From: Streptomyces griseoviridis
Lineage (GTDB): Bacteria; Actinomycetota; Actinomycetes; Streptomycetales; Streptomycetaceae
Length of the DNA: 64,000 nt
Assembly: GCF_005222485.1 (NCBI RefSeq)
Contig: NZ_CP029078.1
Location: forward strand, 8,867,501-8,931,500
Reading direction: 5' to 3'
Under the pieces are notes generated by a model that saw only the letters and a program-made list of their open reading frames with translations, did no database searches and was not told the DNA's origin. The position numbers and the translations under genes were made by a program. Shown here piece after piece: positions 42,241 through 50,086 of this stretch; the first letter of the stretch is position 1; each line of letters opens with the position of its first letter.

Positions 42241-43481
42241 CCGGATCGGCGCCCCTCATCGGCATAGTCGGTTCTGGCATAGCCGGCTTACGAGCGGCCA
42301 ACGCGCTGCTCAAGTGCGGGGTGGACGCCAGGATCGTCATCCTCGGAGACGAGGCCCACCGCACCTACAGCCGGCCAGGTCTCACGAAGAAGCGGTATCC
42401 GCCGCCGGACGGCATCGAGGCGGCCACCGAGGGCCTGAAGGTGCCCGGAGTCGAGAACACCGCCCTGACCTGGCATCTCGATACGCGAGTCGAGACCGCG
42501 GACCTGCGTGACAGGGTTCTGCGCCTGAGTACAGGCGACACGCTCGCATACGACCGCCTCGTGATCGCCTCGGGTGTGCGCCCGCGCACCTCGGCCGAGG
42601 GCGACAGGGAGTGCGCGGTCCATGCGCACCGGACGCTGCGAGGCCTGGATGACGCGCGATCCATTCACCAGGAACTCCAGAAAAGCAAAAAAGTCACGAT
42701 CGCGGGCGCCGGATTCGTCGCTTGCGAGCTGGCTTCCCTGGCCAAGGAGTACGGCTGCGAAGTCGTCATGCTCGAAGCGCTGCGTCACGGGCCCTTCGAG
42801 AGAATTCTGGGCACGACGACCGCACGCTCGCTCAGGAGTTGGATCGCTCGGAACGGCGTCACGTTCTTGACGGGCGACGCCGCACGGAACATGCTCTGTG
42901 ACGGCGCCGGAAGGCTCGCCAAAGATGCGAGCGGATCGAAGGACGCATACCTCGAACCCGCGTCGGACCGATCGCTCTACATCGAAGCGATCGGCAGCGT
43001 TCCCAACGTGGAATGGCTGCGGGGAAACGGTTTGGACCTGTCCGACGGGGTACGCGTTGATGAGTACATGCGCGTATCGGAGTGCGAGGATGTGTTCGCG
43101 GCCGGGGATATCGCTCGCTACCCGGACCCGTGGACGTCGGAAAGCCACACGCGCATGGAATTCTGGAAGAACGCGATTGACACCGGCGATCTCGCGGGTA
43201 AGTCTTTGGCATCGTCTCTGGGATATGACGCGAAAATCTCCCGGATCAAGTACTTCCCCAACATGGTGACCGAGGTCTTCGGGCTGCGTATCCAGATCGC
43301 CGGTAACCCGAAGATCTCCGATTCCATGGAGATCGTCCGTGGAGACCTGGAACGACCTGACCACGGAGTGGTCGTCAAGTACCTGCGGGAAGGCGCCATG
43401 GTCGGAGCCGCCTACCTGGACAGAGGCGCCCGGCTCAACAGCCTCTACATCGAACTCCTCACCGCACTGAGAGCGCGCTAG
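42237..43481 (+). CDS. NAD(P)H-dependent ferredoxin reductase
   Basis: This 414-residue FAD/NAD(P)-binding protein has IVGSGIAGLRAANAL (FAD) at the N terminus, IAGAGFVACELASLA (NAD(P)) near 160 and EDVFAAGDIARYPDP near 290. It matches the putidaredoxin/rhodocoxin reductase family. It should reduce the ferredoxin encoded just upstream. Codon use is less GC-biased (for example consecutive AAA codons), which suggests the P450 module may have a different origin from the carrier module. Confidence 0.93.
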   Translation: MTGSAPLIGIVGSGIAGLRAANALLKCGVDARIVILGDEAHRTYSRPGLTKKRYPPPDGIEAATEGLKVPGVENTALTWHLDTRVETADLRDRVLRLSTGDTLAYDRLVIASGVRPRTSAEGDRECAVHAHRTLRGLDDARSIHQELQKSKKVTIAGAGFVACELASLAKEYGCEVVMLEALRHGPFERILGTTTARSLRSWIARNGVTFLTGDAARNMLCDGAGRLAKDASGSKDAYLEPASDRSLYIEAIGSVPNVEWLRGNGLDLSDGVRVDEYMRVSECEDVFAAGDIARYPDPWTSESHTRMEFWKNAIDTGDLAGKSLASSLGYDAKISRIKYFPNMVTEVFGLRIQIAGNPKISDSMEIVRGDLERPDHGVVVKYLREGAMVGAAYLDRGARLNSLYIELLTALRAR

Positions 43482-43529
43482 CGCAGACCCTGCCCATGTC
43501 GCACAGGAACAAAGAGAAGGAGAACTGTC

Positions 43530-43943
43530 ATGCAGGTTCGTAGGCTTTCGGACATCGAAGGTACCGAGCGGGACGTCACGGCCGCGAGCGGCACGTGGCG
43601 GAGCAAGCGCATCCTGCTCGCCTCGGACGGATTCGGATACTCCGTCTCCGAGACCGTGGTGTACGCCGGCACCGAGACCGACATCTGCTACGCGAACCAC
43701 GTGGAAGCGGTGTTCTGCATCTCCGGAAAGATGATTCTGGTCGACCGGGACGAGAACGAGGAACACATCATCGAGCCCGGAACGCTGCACATCCTGGACG
43801 ACGCCGACAACCACACGATCAAGCCCATCGAGGACAGCACGTTCCTGTGCATCTTCACGCCGGCGCTGACCGGCCGCGAGGACCACGACGAGAACGGCGT
43901 CTACCCGCTGCTGACGGAGGACGAAGTAGTGGAAGCGAAGTAG
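43530..43943 (+). CDS. ectC: Ectoine synthase-like cupin (EctC)
   Basis: This 137-residue cupin matches EctC throughout: WRSKRILLASDGFGYSVSET, YAGTETDICYANHVEAVFCI, LTGREDHDENGVYPLL. EctC cyclises N-gamma-acetyl-diaminobutyrate to a tetrahydropyrimidine. Glu59 and His95 match the iron ligands Glu57 and His93 of characterised EctC, but the Tyr85 equivalent is His87 (PGTLHILD). The usual motif has Tyr there. This may change metal or substrate handling. It is followed by a strong hairpin. Confidence 0.9.
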   Translation: MQVRRLSDIEGTERDVTAASGTWRSKRILLASDGFGYSVSETVVYAGTETDICYANHVEAVFCISGKMILVDRDENEEHIIEPGTLHILDDADNHTIKPIEDSTFLCIFTPALTGREDHDENGVYPLLTEDEVVEAK

Positions 43944-43970
43944 GCCGTACGGTCACCCTCGACCGACCGT

Positions 43971-44000
43971 GAGTCCCCGTCAGCCCGCTGACGGGGACTC
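43971..44000 (+). terminator. Hairpin terminator after EctC-like gene
   Basis: Perfect 14-base arms GAGTCCCCGTCAGC (43971-43984) and GCTGACGGGGACTC (43987-44000) with a 2-base loop close the main biosynthetic operon 27 bases after the EctC stop. Confidence 0.88.
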
Positions 44001-44023
44001 GGTGTTCGCGCGGTGAGGCCCTT

Positions 44024-44060
44024 GCAGCAGGAGACAGGTCCAAGTGCCACCTCCTGCTGC
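44024..44060. terminator. Second hairpin downstream of EctC-like gene
   Basis: GCAGCAGGAG (44024-44033) pairs with CTCCTGCTGC (44051-44060), a perfect 10-base stem with a 17-base loop, directly after the first terminator. It may be a reserve terminator or an mRNA-stabilising structure. The remaining bases to 44273 show no gene. Confidence 0.55.
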
Positions 44061-44273
44061 CGAGTTGGCCGGCGCCGGGAAGGCAACTCCTGACAGCTCG
44101 CCCATCACCAGCACGAGAGCCACTGCCCCGGCCGCAACCGATCCGCCGCACTCCACTGGCGTGCGGACCCACTTCCCGACGCGAAACTCCCGTCGTCCAG
44201 TTCGGGGATCGGTTGTTCCACAGCGGTTCGGGTAAGCGCGAACGATCATGGCCACCGCAGAAAGGAACCGACG

Positions 44274-45047
44274 GTGAAAGTCCTCTGGCTCGCCGCCCAT
44301 CCCGAACCCCGCTCCCTCAACGGCTCCCTGTACCGCGAAGGCGTCCGGTCCCTCGAAGAACAGGGACACGAGGTCCGCACCAGCGACCTGTACGCGATGA
44401 ACTTCAACCCGGTCGTGACGGCCGACGACTTCACTCACGCGGACGGCGAGCGACTGATCGTCGGCCGCGCGGCACAAGAGGCCGTCCGCCGAGGCTCACT
44501 GGCCCCCGACATCACCGCGGAGCACGCGAAACTGTCCTGGGCCGACACCGTGATCGTGCAGTTCCCGCTCTGGTGGTACGGGATGCCCGCCATCCTCAAA
44601 GGCTGGTTCGACCGCGTCTTCGTCGCCGGTTTCGCCTTCGGCATCCACGACGCCCAGGGCCGCCAACTCCGCTACGGGGAGGGCGCGCTCGCGGGCAAGC
44701 GGGCGATGGTCGTCGTCAGCGCCGGCGCCCGAGAGGTGAGCCTGGGACCACGCGGCATCAACGGCGACCTGAACGACCTGCTCTTTCCCCTGCAACACGG
44801 CACCCTGTGGTACGCGGGCATCGACGTCCTCCCGCCCCTACTGGTCCACGGGGCCGACCGGATGGACGAGGCCACCTACGCCTTCCACGTGGACGCCCTG
44901 CGCGAGCGGCTGAAGGACCTCCCGCACACCGAACCGCTGCCCTTCCGCCGACAGAACGGTGGCGACTACGACGACGACCTGGTCCTGCGCCCCGAACTCA
45001 GCCCCCACCTCACGGGAACCGCCGCCCACTATCGCACCGAGAGCTGA
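44274..45047 (+). CDS. NAD(P)H oxidoreductase, flavodoxin-like fold (NQO/MdaB type)
   Basis: This 257-residue flavoprotein has LAAHPEPRSLNGSLYREGVR at the N terminus (FMN/FAD phosphate loop) and VIVQFPLWWYGMPAILKGWF, the flavodoxin_2 signature. It reduces quinones or other electrophiles with NAD(P)H. GTG 44274 follows AAAGGAA. It lies beyond the EctC terminators and so has its own promoter; membership of the pathway is possible (a reduction of an unsaturated acyl group) but not shown. Confidence 0.9.
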   Translation: MKVLWLAAHPEPRSLNGSLYREGVRSLEEQGHEVRTSDLYAMNFNPVVTADDFTHADGERLIVGRAAQEAVRRGSLAPDITAEHAKLSWADTVIVQFPLWWYGMPAILKGWFDRVFVAGFAFGIHDAQGRQLRYGEGALAGKRAMVVVSAGAREVSLGPRGINGDLNDLLFPLQHGTLWYAGIDVLPPLLVHGADRMDEATYAFHVDALRERLKDLPHTEPLPFRRQNGGDYDDDLVLRPELSPHLTGTAAHYRTES

Positions 45048-45200
45048 GCGCACCCGGACGAGGGGAGGGCCTTGCCACGGACCGCGGAGGGTCTCGACAC
45101 CGCCCTCCGCGGGTTCACTCGGTCCAAGGCGATCGTGCTGTCCTCGCCGGAGAGGCCGTGGCGCGCGAGGGGGAGTGGTCAGCGGGCAGTCAGTAGCCAG

Positions 45201-45776
45201 TCAGTGGGCGGGACTTGGGCTCTGGCGCTTGTTGGCGAGGAAGCGTGCCTTCTTCTCACGGTTCCCGCAGGTGTTCATCTCGCACCATCGGCGCGTGGCG
45301 CCTCGGCTGGTGTCGAAGAACGCGGCCCGGCACGTCGGCGACGCGCACAGGGCCATCTTGCCGTCGCGTTCACCCGAGATGACGCTGATGGCGTCGGCGG
45401 CGATCACGCTGAGCGCGTCCTCCACGGAAGCCGAACCCAGCCGCCACTCCTGGCGCCCTTCGGGCGTCAGAACGACCGAGGCCACACCGCTGGTGCTGCA
45501 GTCATTGATGACCCGCACAGCCGAAGGGGGAAGCGGAGCCTGGTCGGCGACGGCGGTAGCGGCCGCGTGAATCGACTCCCGCACTTCTCGGGCGCGGTCG
45601 AGCTGGGAGTCGGTGCAGGAGTCGACCATGAGCCCATTGACCGCCAACCAGTCCACGAGACGCCGCGGCACCGGGATGCGCTCCACCGGCTCGCCGCAGC
45701 GCTCCGTCAGCGTCGCCGTGAAGCTGGTCGCTAGCACCTTGCCAAGACGGAACTCGGGGTACTGATCGGCCGACAT
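45201..45776 (-). CDS. CGNR zinc-finger protein (ABATE domain)
   Basis: This 191-residue protein has an N-terminal ABATE domain (about 10-130, with VPRRLVDWLAVNGL) and a C-terminal CGNR zinc finger, CASPTCRAAFFDTSRG then RRWCEMNTCGNREKKARF. Such proteins are presumed DNA-binding stress or metabolite regulators in actinobacteria. It is convergent with the oxidoreductase gene and transcribed away from EctD. An inverted repeat at 45819-45835 lies just upstream of its start. Confidence 0.92.
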   Translation of the reverse strand: MSADQYPEFRLGKVLATSFTATLTERCGEPVERIPVPRRLVDWLAVNGLMVDSCTDSQLDRAREVRESIHAAATAVADQAPLPPSAVRVINDCSTSGVASVVLTPEGRQEWRLGSASVEDALSVIAADAISVISGERDGKMALCASPTCRAAFFDTSRGATRRWCEMNTCGNREKKARFLANKRQSPSPAH

Positions 45777-45818
45777 GGAACCACCCTAGCTGGTTACCAT
45801 CTGGTGGACAAACGGGAG

Positions 45819-45835
45819 AACCGTCATGGACGGTT
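45819..45835. promoter_or_regulatory. Inverted repeat upstream of the CGNR gene
   Basis: AACCGTC (45819-45825), ATG, GACGGTT (45829-45835) is a perfect 7-base inverted repeat, 43 bases before the CGNR start. It may be its operator. It lies in the 417-bp gap 45777-46193 which otherwise holds the 56-bp element and no clear gene. Confidence 0.5.
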
Positions 45836-45966
45836 CGGCCTCGGCATGGAGGTCTCAACCCTCGGAGGGGGCGTCGGGAGCCGACTGCGGCTGCCGCCAT
45901 CGTCGGGCGGAGTCGGCCCTGCAAGCACCCCTCTCCACTGAGAGCCGGAATGGCCGGTTACCACGC

Positions 45967-46022
45967 CCGACCGCGGTCCGGAACAGGTCAGGGCCGATTC
46001 AGTCCACCCGTTTTCTCTTCCC
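45967..46022 (+). promoter_or_regulatory. 56-bp cluster element, copy 2
   Basis: This segment is 49/56 identical to 34594-34649 without gaps. Both copies are followed about 60 bases later by a GAGAGAG-rich ribosome-site region and ATGAGCG or ATGAATGAGCG, so the similarity extends weakly beyond the core. Here the EctD gene follows at 46194, after a GTG-initiated in-frame extension at 46086. Confidence 0.75.
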
Positions 46023-46193
46023 TTCACTGCCTTGAATCTCGCAATATCGAGAGAGCTTGAGAAAAACCAGAGAGAGAGATGAGCGGTGAAGGACCTCCGC
46101 CGTCTGGCTGACTCCTCGCGATCCTCTGCCTGGAGAACCCTATCCGTGCATGAGTGGACCGCACCGCCCCTGCCCTGTGAAGGAGAGTGCCAT

Positions 46194-47093
46194 ATGACTG
46201 CCACTGCGCGCCCCGACCTGTATCCCACGCGAGTCCTCGGTGAGTCCGTTCCCCAGCCGCGAATCGATCCGACCGTATGGGGAAATGGTCCCGGTCCTCT
46301 CAGCCGGGAGCAGTTGGAGCGGTACGAGTCCAGTGGCTACCTGGTCCTCGACGGACTGCTGTCCGACCAAGAGGTGAAGACATACCTGGCCGAACTGCAA
46401 CGGCTGAGCGAGGACCCGGTGCTGCGCGCCAGTGAGCGCGTGATTCTGGAACCGGAGTTCGACCAACTGCGCTCTGTCTTCGAGGTCGAGAAGGTCAGCG
46501 AGCTCTTTGCCGAGCTGCTGAGGTCCCCGCGGCTCACCGACATCGCCCGGCAGGTCCTCGACTCGGAGGTGTACATCCACCAGAGCCGGGTCAACTACAA
46601 GCCCGGTTTCGGCGGTGCTCCGTTCCACTGGCATTCCGATTTCGAGACCTGGCACTCCGAAGACGGCATGCGTCAGCCGCGCGCGTTCAGTTTCTCGATC
46701 TCGCTGACCGAGAACCATCCGTTCAACGGCCCGCTCATGGTCATGCCCGGTACGCACAAGTCGTTCATTCCCACGATCGGGGAGACGCCGCAGAACTACC
46801 ACGAGGAATCCCTCCGGGTGGCCAGCCCCTCAGTCGGTTCTCCGGATCAGCGGCACCTCACGCGCATGGCCGAGGAGCATGGGATCGAGCAGATCACCGG
46901 CCCGGCCGGATCCGCGGTGATGTTCGACTCGAACCTGCTGCACGGTTCCAACGGGAACCTCTCGCCCTTCGCGCGCTCCAACATCTTCATTGTGTACAAC
47001 AGCGTGGAGAACACGCTGGAAGCTCCTTTCGCCGCGCCCAAGCCGCGTCCGCAGCACCTCAGCAACCGCGAGTTTCCGTCCGCGTCGGCGTAA
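46194..47093 (+). CDS. ectD: Ectoine hydroxylase-like Fe(II)/2-oxoglutarate dioxygenase (EctD)
   Basis: This 299-residue PhyH-family dioxygenase carries the EctD signature around FHWHSDFETWHSEDGM, with iron ligands His147, Asp149 and His250 (LLHGSNGN) and 2-oxoglutarate Arg261 (ARSNIFIVYNSVENT). EctD hydroxylates ectoine at C5. ATG 46194 has AAGGAGAG upstream; an in-frame GTG at 46086 would add 36 residues and is less likely. It has its own copy of the 56-bp element and so is co-controlled with the decarboxylase operon. Confidence 0.93.
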   Translation: MTATARPDLYPTRVLGESVPQPRIDPTVWGNGPGPLSREQLERYESSGYLVLDGLLSDQEVKTYLAELQRLSEDPVLRASERVILEPEFDQLRSVFEVEKVSELFAELLRSPRLTDIARQVLDSEVYIHQSRVNYKPGFGGAPFHWHSDFETWHSEDGMRQPRAFSFSISLTENHPFNGPLMVMPGTHKSFIPTIGETPQNYHEESLRVASPSVGSPDQRHLTRMAEEHGIEQITGPAGSAVMFDSNLLHGSNGNLSPFARSNIFIVYNSVENTLEAPFAAPKPRPQHLSNREFPSASA

Positions 47094-47730
47094 AGGTCGA
47101 GAGAGGCCGACAGCGGCCGACAGAGGCCGACCGTCAGAGCCGGCGTCCCCGACTCGCAGGCTTGTTCGAGGTCTCAGCAGCGGTTCATCGGCGGGGGAGG
47201 CCAGAGCCCTCTTCGCCGCCGCGCCCTCGGTCGTCATCATCCGGCGGCACGACGATGCTCCTGGTGGCTGGGGTCAGGGCCAACGGCCCCCATCCACCAG
47301 GAGCTTCGCGACTCGTCGGCCCGTCGGTGCTCGGTCTGTCCGGCGCGGCGGCGTCGCCCGGCGGAGATGCCGCGCCCGGGTCGCCGCGCGGCCCGCCGAT
47401 GGCGCGTTACCCGGACGGAACCCGGGGAACGAGCGTGGAACCGGCTTGGCCGGTTGCCGCGTGTTACGCGGGCTGATAGAACCGTCTTAGGTAGTTCTAT
47501 GTCGACTCGGAGAGCTCATGGCACCCCTCAGGGCCAGCGTCGGATACCCGGCCGCTGGCGGCGATCACCCAGCGCGCAGCAGGCGCCACCGGCGCCGCGT
47601 GGCCTACGCGCGCCACGCCGAGGCCGCGAGCAGAAGACGACGGTGGAGTTGACGGCCAGGACGGCCTTCAATCCAGTGATCCCGATCTTCTTCACATCGC
47701 CGCAGAGTGCCAACTGAGACGAGGTCTGCC
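47094..47730. other. Long intergenic region before the exporter gene
   Basis: This 637-bp stretch has no convincing gene. It begins with three 10-base GGCCGACAG-type repeats (about 47104-47130). Two inverted repeats precede the exporter: AACCGGC/GCCGGTT (47439-47455) and TAGAAC/GTTCTA (47477-47499), possible regulator sites. No RNA gene was recognised. Confidence 0.5.
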
Positions 47731-49041
47731 ATGGCCGAAAGTGTTCTTGTTTCTGAGCGGTCCACCGTTCCCAAGAAGGTTCTTTTTCCGCTCCTCTTAA
47801 TCCCCATGTTCCTCGGCGGTGTGGACTCCACACTTTTCAACTCTGTCGCCTACGACCTGCCGGTCCTGACCGACTCATGGCGCCTGTGGTTTATCGACGG
47901 ATACACGATCGCGCTCGCGTCGAGTATTGTCCTCGGGTCCCGTCTGGGTGCGCGACTTGGTCCGGGCGTCACGTTGGCGATCGGGCTCTTCGTGTTCACC
48001 GTCGCAGGCGCGAGTCCCGCACTGCTGGACTCACCGGTGGCATGGACGGCGACTCGGTTCGTGCAAGGCTTCGGCTACGCGCTGATCGTGTCGAGCGTCG
48101 CCTCGGTCATCGGCGGTCTGCCCAACACGGCAGAGCGCACCCTGGGTTACTCCCTCTGGATCACCACGTACAGCATCGGCGCCGGCGCGGGACCGTTGAT
48201 CGGCCGTGCGTTCGTCGATGGCGGCGCGTACACCATGCTGTTCTGGCTCCCCGCCGCGATCGCTCTCGTGGTGGGAGTGTTCGCGACCCTGCTGTTGCGC
48301 AGTATCAATCTGGGCCAGGCCGCGTCCACCAAAATCGATGTCGCTTCTTCCGTCCTGGCTTTCCTCGGCTTCGGACTCTTCGTGGCAGGTCTTCAGAGTC
48401 ACGGTCCGGCGCTCGGACGAGTACTGGCGACCGCTGCCGGCTGCGGCGTCCTTGCGGTATTCAGTACGCGCCAGCTCCGCTCCCGGGATCCGCTCATCGA
48501 TGTGCGCATGCTCAACTTCTCCCGACTGGGAGCCCCTTCGCTCGCGCTGGTCGTCGGATCGGCGAGTTACACGGGATCGGTGTTCCTGTTCAGCGCGCAG
48601 GCCGATTCACTGCTGGCCATCCTGCCGGTTTCCGTGCTGGCACTGTGGGTGTCGCTCGGAGGATTCGCCTTCCACAAACTGCAATCCCGTTTTTCCCCGG
48701 TGCACATGTTGCAGGTCAGCCTGGCCACATGCGCTCTCGGCCTCGTGGTAGCTGCCTTTGTCGGCCTGTGGCCGGCCAGCTTCCTGATCGGTCTCGGGGT
48801 GGGCGTCTCGATGGCGTCCGGAGACTCGTACCTGCTCGGGAGCGTCCCGCCCAAGGACGTCGCGCGCGCCGCCGCTCTCCAGGAGACCAGCCTCGCGGTG
48901 GGCGCGGCGCTGGGCGTGGCCGGGTTCGGCGGCATCTTCGCCGCCACCAGCTCGGTCGTGGGAACGGCCGTCATCACAGCGGTCATCGTTGCCGTCGTCG
49001 TCTGGGCCATCCGCTTCAACCGCGGCGTTTTCTCAGCGTAG
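47731..49041 (+). CDS. MFS transporter, probable product exporter
   Basis: This 436-residue major facilitator has about 12-14 membrane helices, opening VLFPLLLIPMFLGGVDSTLF and with FIDGYTIALASSIVLGSRLG, similar to DHA2-type drug exporters (SmvA/QacA). ATG 47731 follows GAGG. It is the first gene after EctD in the same direction but with a 637-bp gap, so it probably has its own regulated promoter. Its location suggests export of, or self-protection from, the cluster product. Codon use is slightly less GC-biased than the flanking genes. Confidence 0.9.
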   Translation: MAESVLVSERSTVPKKVLFPLLLIPMFLGGVDSTLFNSVAYDLPVLTDSWRLWFIDGYTIALASSIVLGSRLGARLGPGVTLAIGLFVFTVAGASPALLDSPVAWTATRFVQGFGYALIVSSVASVIGGLPNTAERTLGYSLWITTYSIGAGAGPLIGRAFVDGGAYTMLFWLPAAIALVVGVFATLLLRSINLGQAASTKIDVASSVLAFLGFGLFVAGLQSHGPALGRVLATAAGCGVLAVFSTRQLRSRDPLIDVRMLNFSRLGAPSLALVVGSASYTGSVFLFSAQADSLLAILPVSVLALWVSLGGFAFHKLQSRFSPVHMLQVSLATCALGLVVAAFVGLWPASFLIGLGVGVSMASGDSYLLGSVPPKDVARAAALQETSLAVGAALGVAGFGGIFAATSSVVGTAVITAVIVAVVVWAIRFNRGVFSA

Positions 49042-49372
49042 TCAGACCGCCTTCGATCGGTCACGAGCCTCCGCCGGGCTGCTGACGGGGGCTCTGCGGT
49101 CGTGCGCTCCGCCGCCGGTCTGGGCGCCAAGCCCCTGGTGGCCGACCTCGGCCGGGGCGCCGGGGCAGGCCAGTTGACGGGCAGCTCGATGCCGGTCCGC
49201 CCGTCGGGGCTGAGCCGGTCGATGATGTCGGCGGGTTCCCCGACGGCATCTGAGTGGTCGTGCGGATTCTGGCCGTGACGTGAAGGGGGCGCCCGCGTTG
49301 ACGGAGCGGATCGTGATCCGGACCGGGCTTCACGATCGTCGAACGTCCGTCTGCGTCACCTGGAGTTGCGCT
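49042..49372. other. Intergenic region after the exporter
   Basis: This 331-bp stretch has a gene-like segment on the minus strand (about 49150-49250, reading DIIDRLSPDGRTGIELPVNW) but no full gene, start or family match, so it may be a fragment. No terminator with perfect arms was found. Confidence 0.35.
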
Positions 49373-50008
49373 GTGGGTAAGTCGTCTCTGCGTCTGGCCG
49401 GCCTTGCCGTTGGTTGTCTGGGAGTCCTCGCGGCGGTTGTGCCGCCGGTGGCGGCCCGGGAGGCGGGCAGTGTCCTGCCGCCTCTGCCGCTGAAGGCCGG
49501 CGACCCGTACTACTTCTGCCTCACCGACGCGTCCGCGAAGGCCCTGGCGACGGCACGCATCAGTCTCGACGCCGTCAAGCCGAACACCGTGGTGACCTAC
49601 AAGGCCCACACGTGCATGCGCGGCACCCTCACGAAGGGCCAGATCAACACCGACCTGACCGGCCTGACCGGCGAGGGCACGGGCGGCTTCGCGTTCCAAC
49701 GCGACGGCAGGCGCGCGGAGTTCACCGTCCCCAGGGTCGCACTCCGCCCGGACATGACCGGCTCGTGGACCGCGGAACACAAGGGGCGGCGCATCGAGAT
49801 GTTCATCTCCACCAAGGTCGGCGCGAAGCTCTCGCTGACCAAGGTGAGTGCCGAACGCCTTCCGATGGCGCTGACCAAGCAGGGCGCCGACGCCCTGGCG
49901 GGGACGTTCGGCACCAGCCCTGTACCGTCCGGCACCCCCTTCTTCGAGGGCAACGCCAGCTTCGATGTCCTGAACACCCTCACCAGCCCCCTCACCACCA
50001 AGCCGTAA
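49373..50008 (+). CDS. Secreted hypothetical protein
   Basis: This 211-residue protein has a signal peptide at about 1-28 (SLRLAGLAVGCLGVLAAVVP) ending near VAA, and a mature part with two Cys (YYFCLTD and HTCMRG) that may form a disulfide. It has no recognised domain. GTG 49373 follows TGGAG; the frame stays open 31 codons upstream but without gene-like sequence. The next gene starts 78 bases later in the same direction. Its function is unknown. Confidence 0.65.
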   Translation: MGKSSLRLAGLAVGCLGVLAAVVPPVAAREAGSVLPPLPLKAGDPYYFCLTDASAKALATARISLDAVKPNTVVTYKAHTCMRGTLTKGQINTDLTGLTGEGTGGFAFQRDGRRAEFTVPRVALRPDMTGSWTAEHKGRRIEMFISTKVGAKLSLTKVSAERLPMALTKQGADALAGTFGTSPVPSGTPFFEGNASFDVLNTLTSPLTTKP

Positions 50009-50086
50009 CCCGGCGCAGGGCCCGCGGCCGGACCACCGCGACCGACAGGTGGCTGAACAGTCAGCCCGCAGCGAGGGGAACGTGTG

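Noticed and set aside
43980..44477. Minus-strand frame with a hydrophobic stretch
   Set aside because: It runs antisense through the start of the oxidoreductase gene and over two hairpins; no start site.
46086..46193. N-terminal extension of the EctD-like protein from a GTG
   Set aside because: ATG 46194 has a better ribosome site (AAGGAGAG) and EctD homology starts after it; the extension has weak codon bias.
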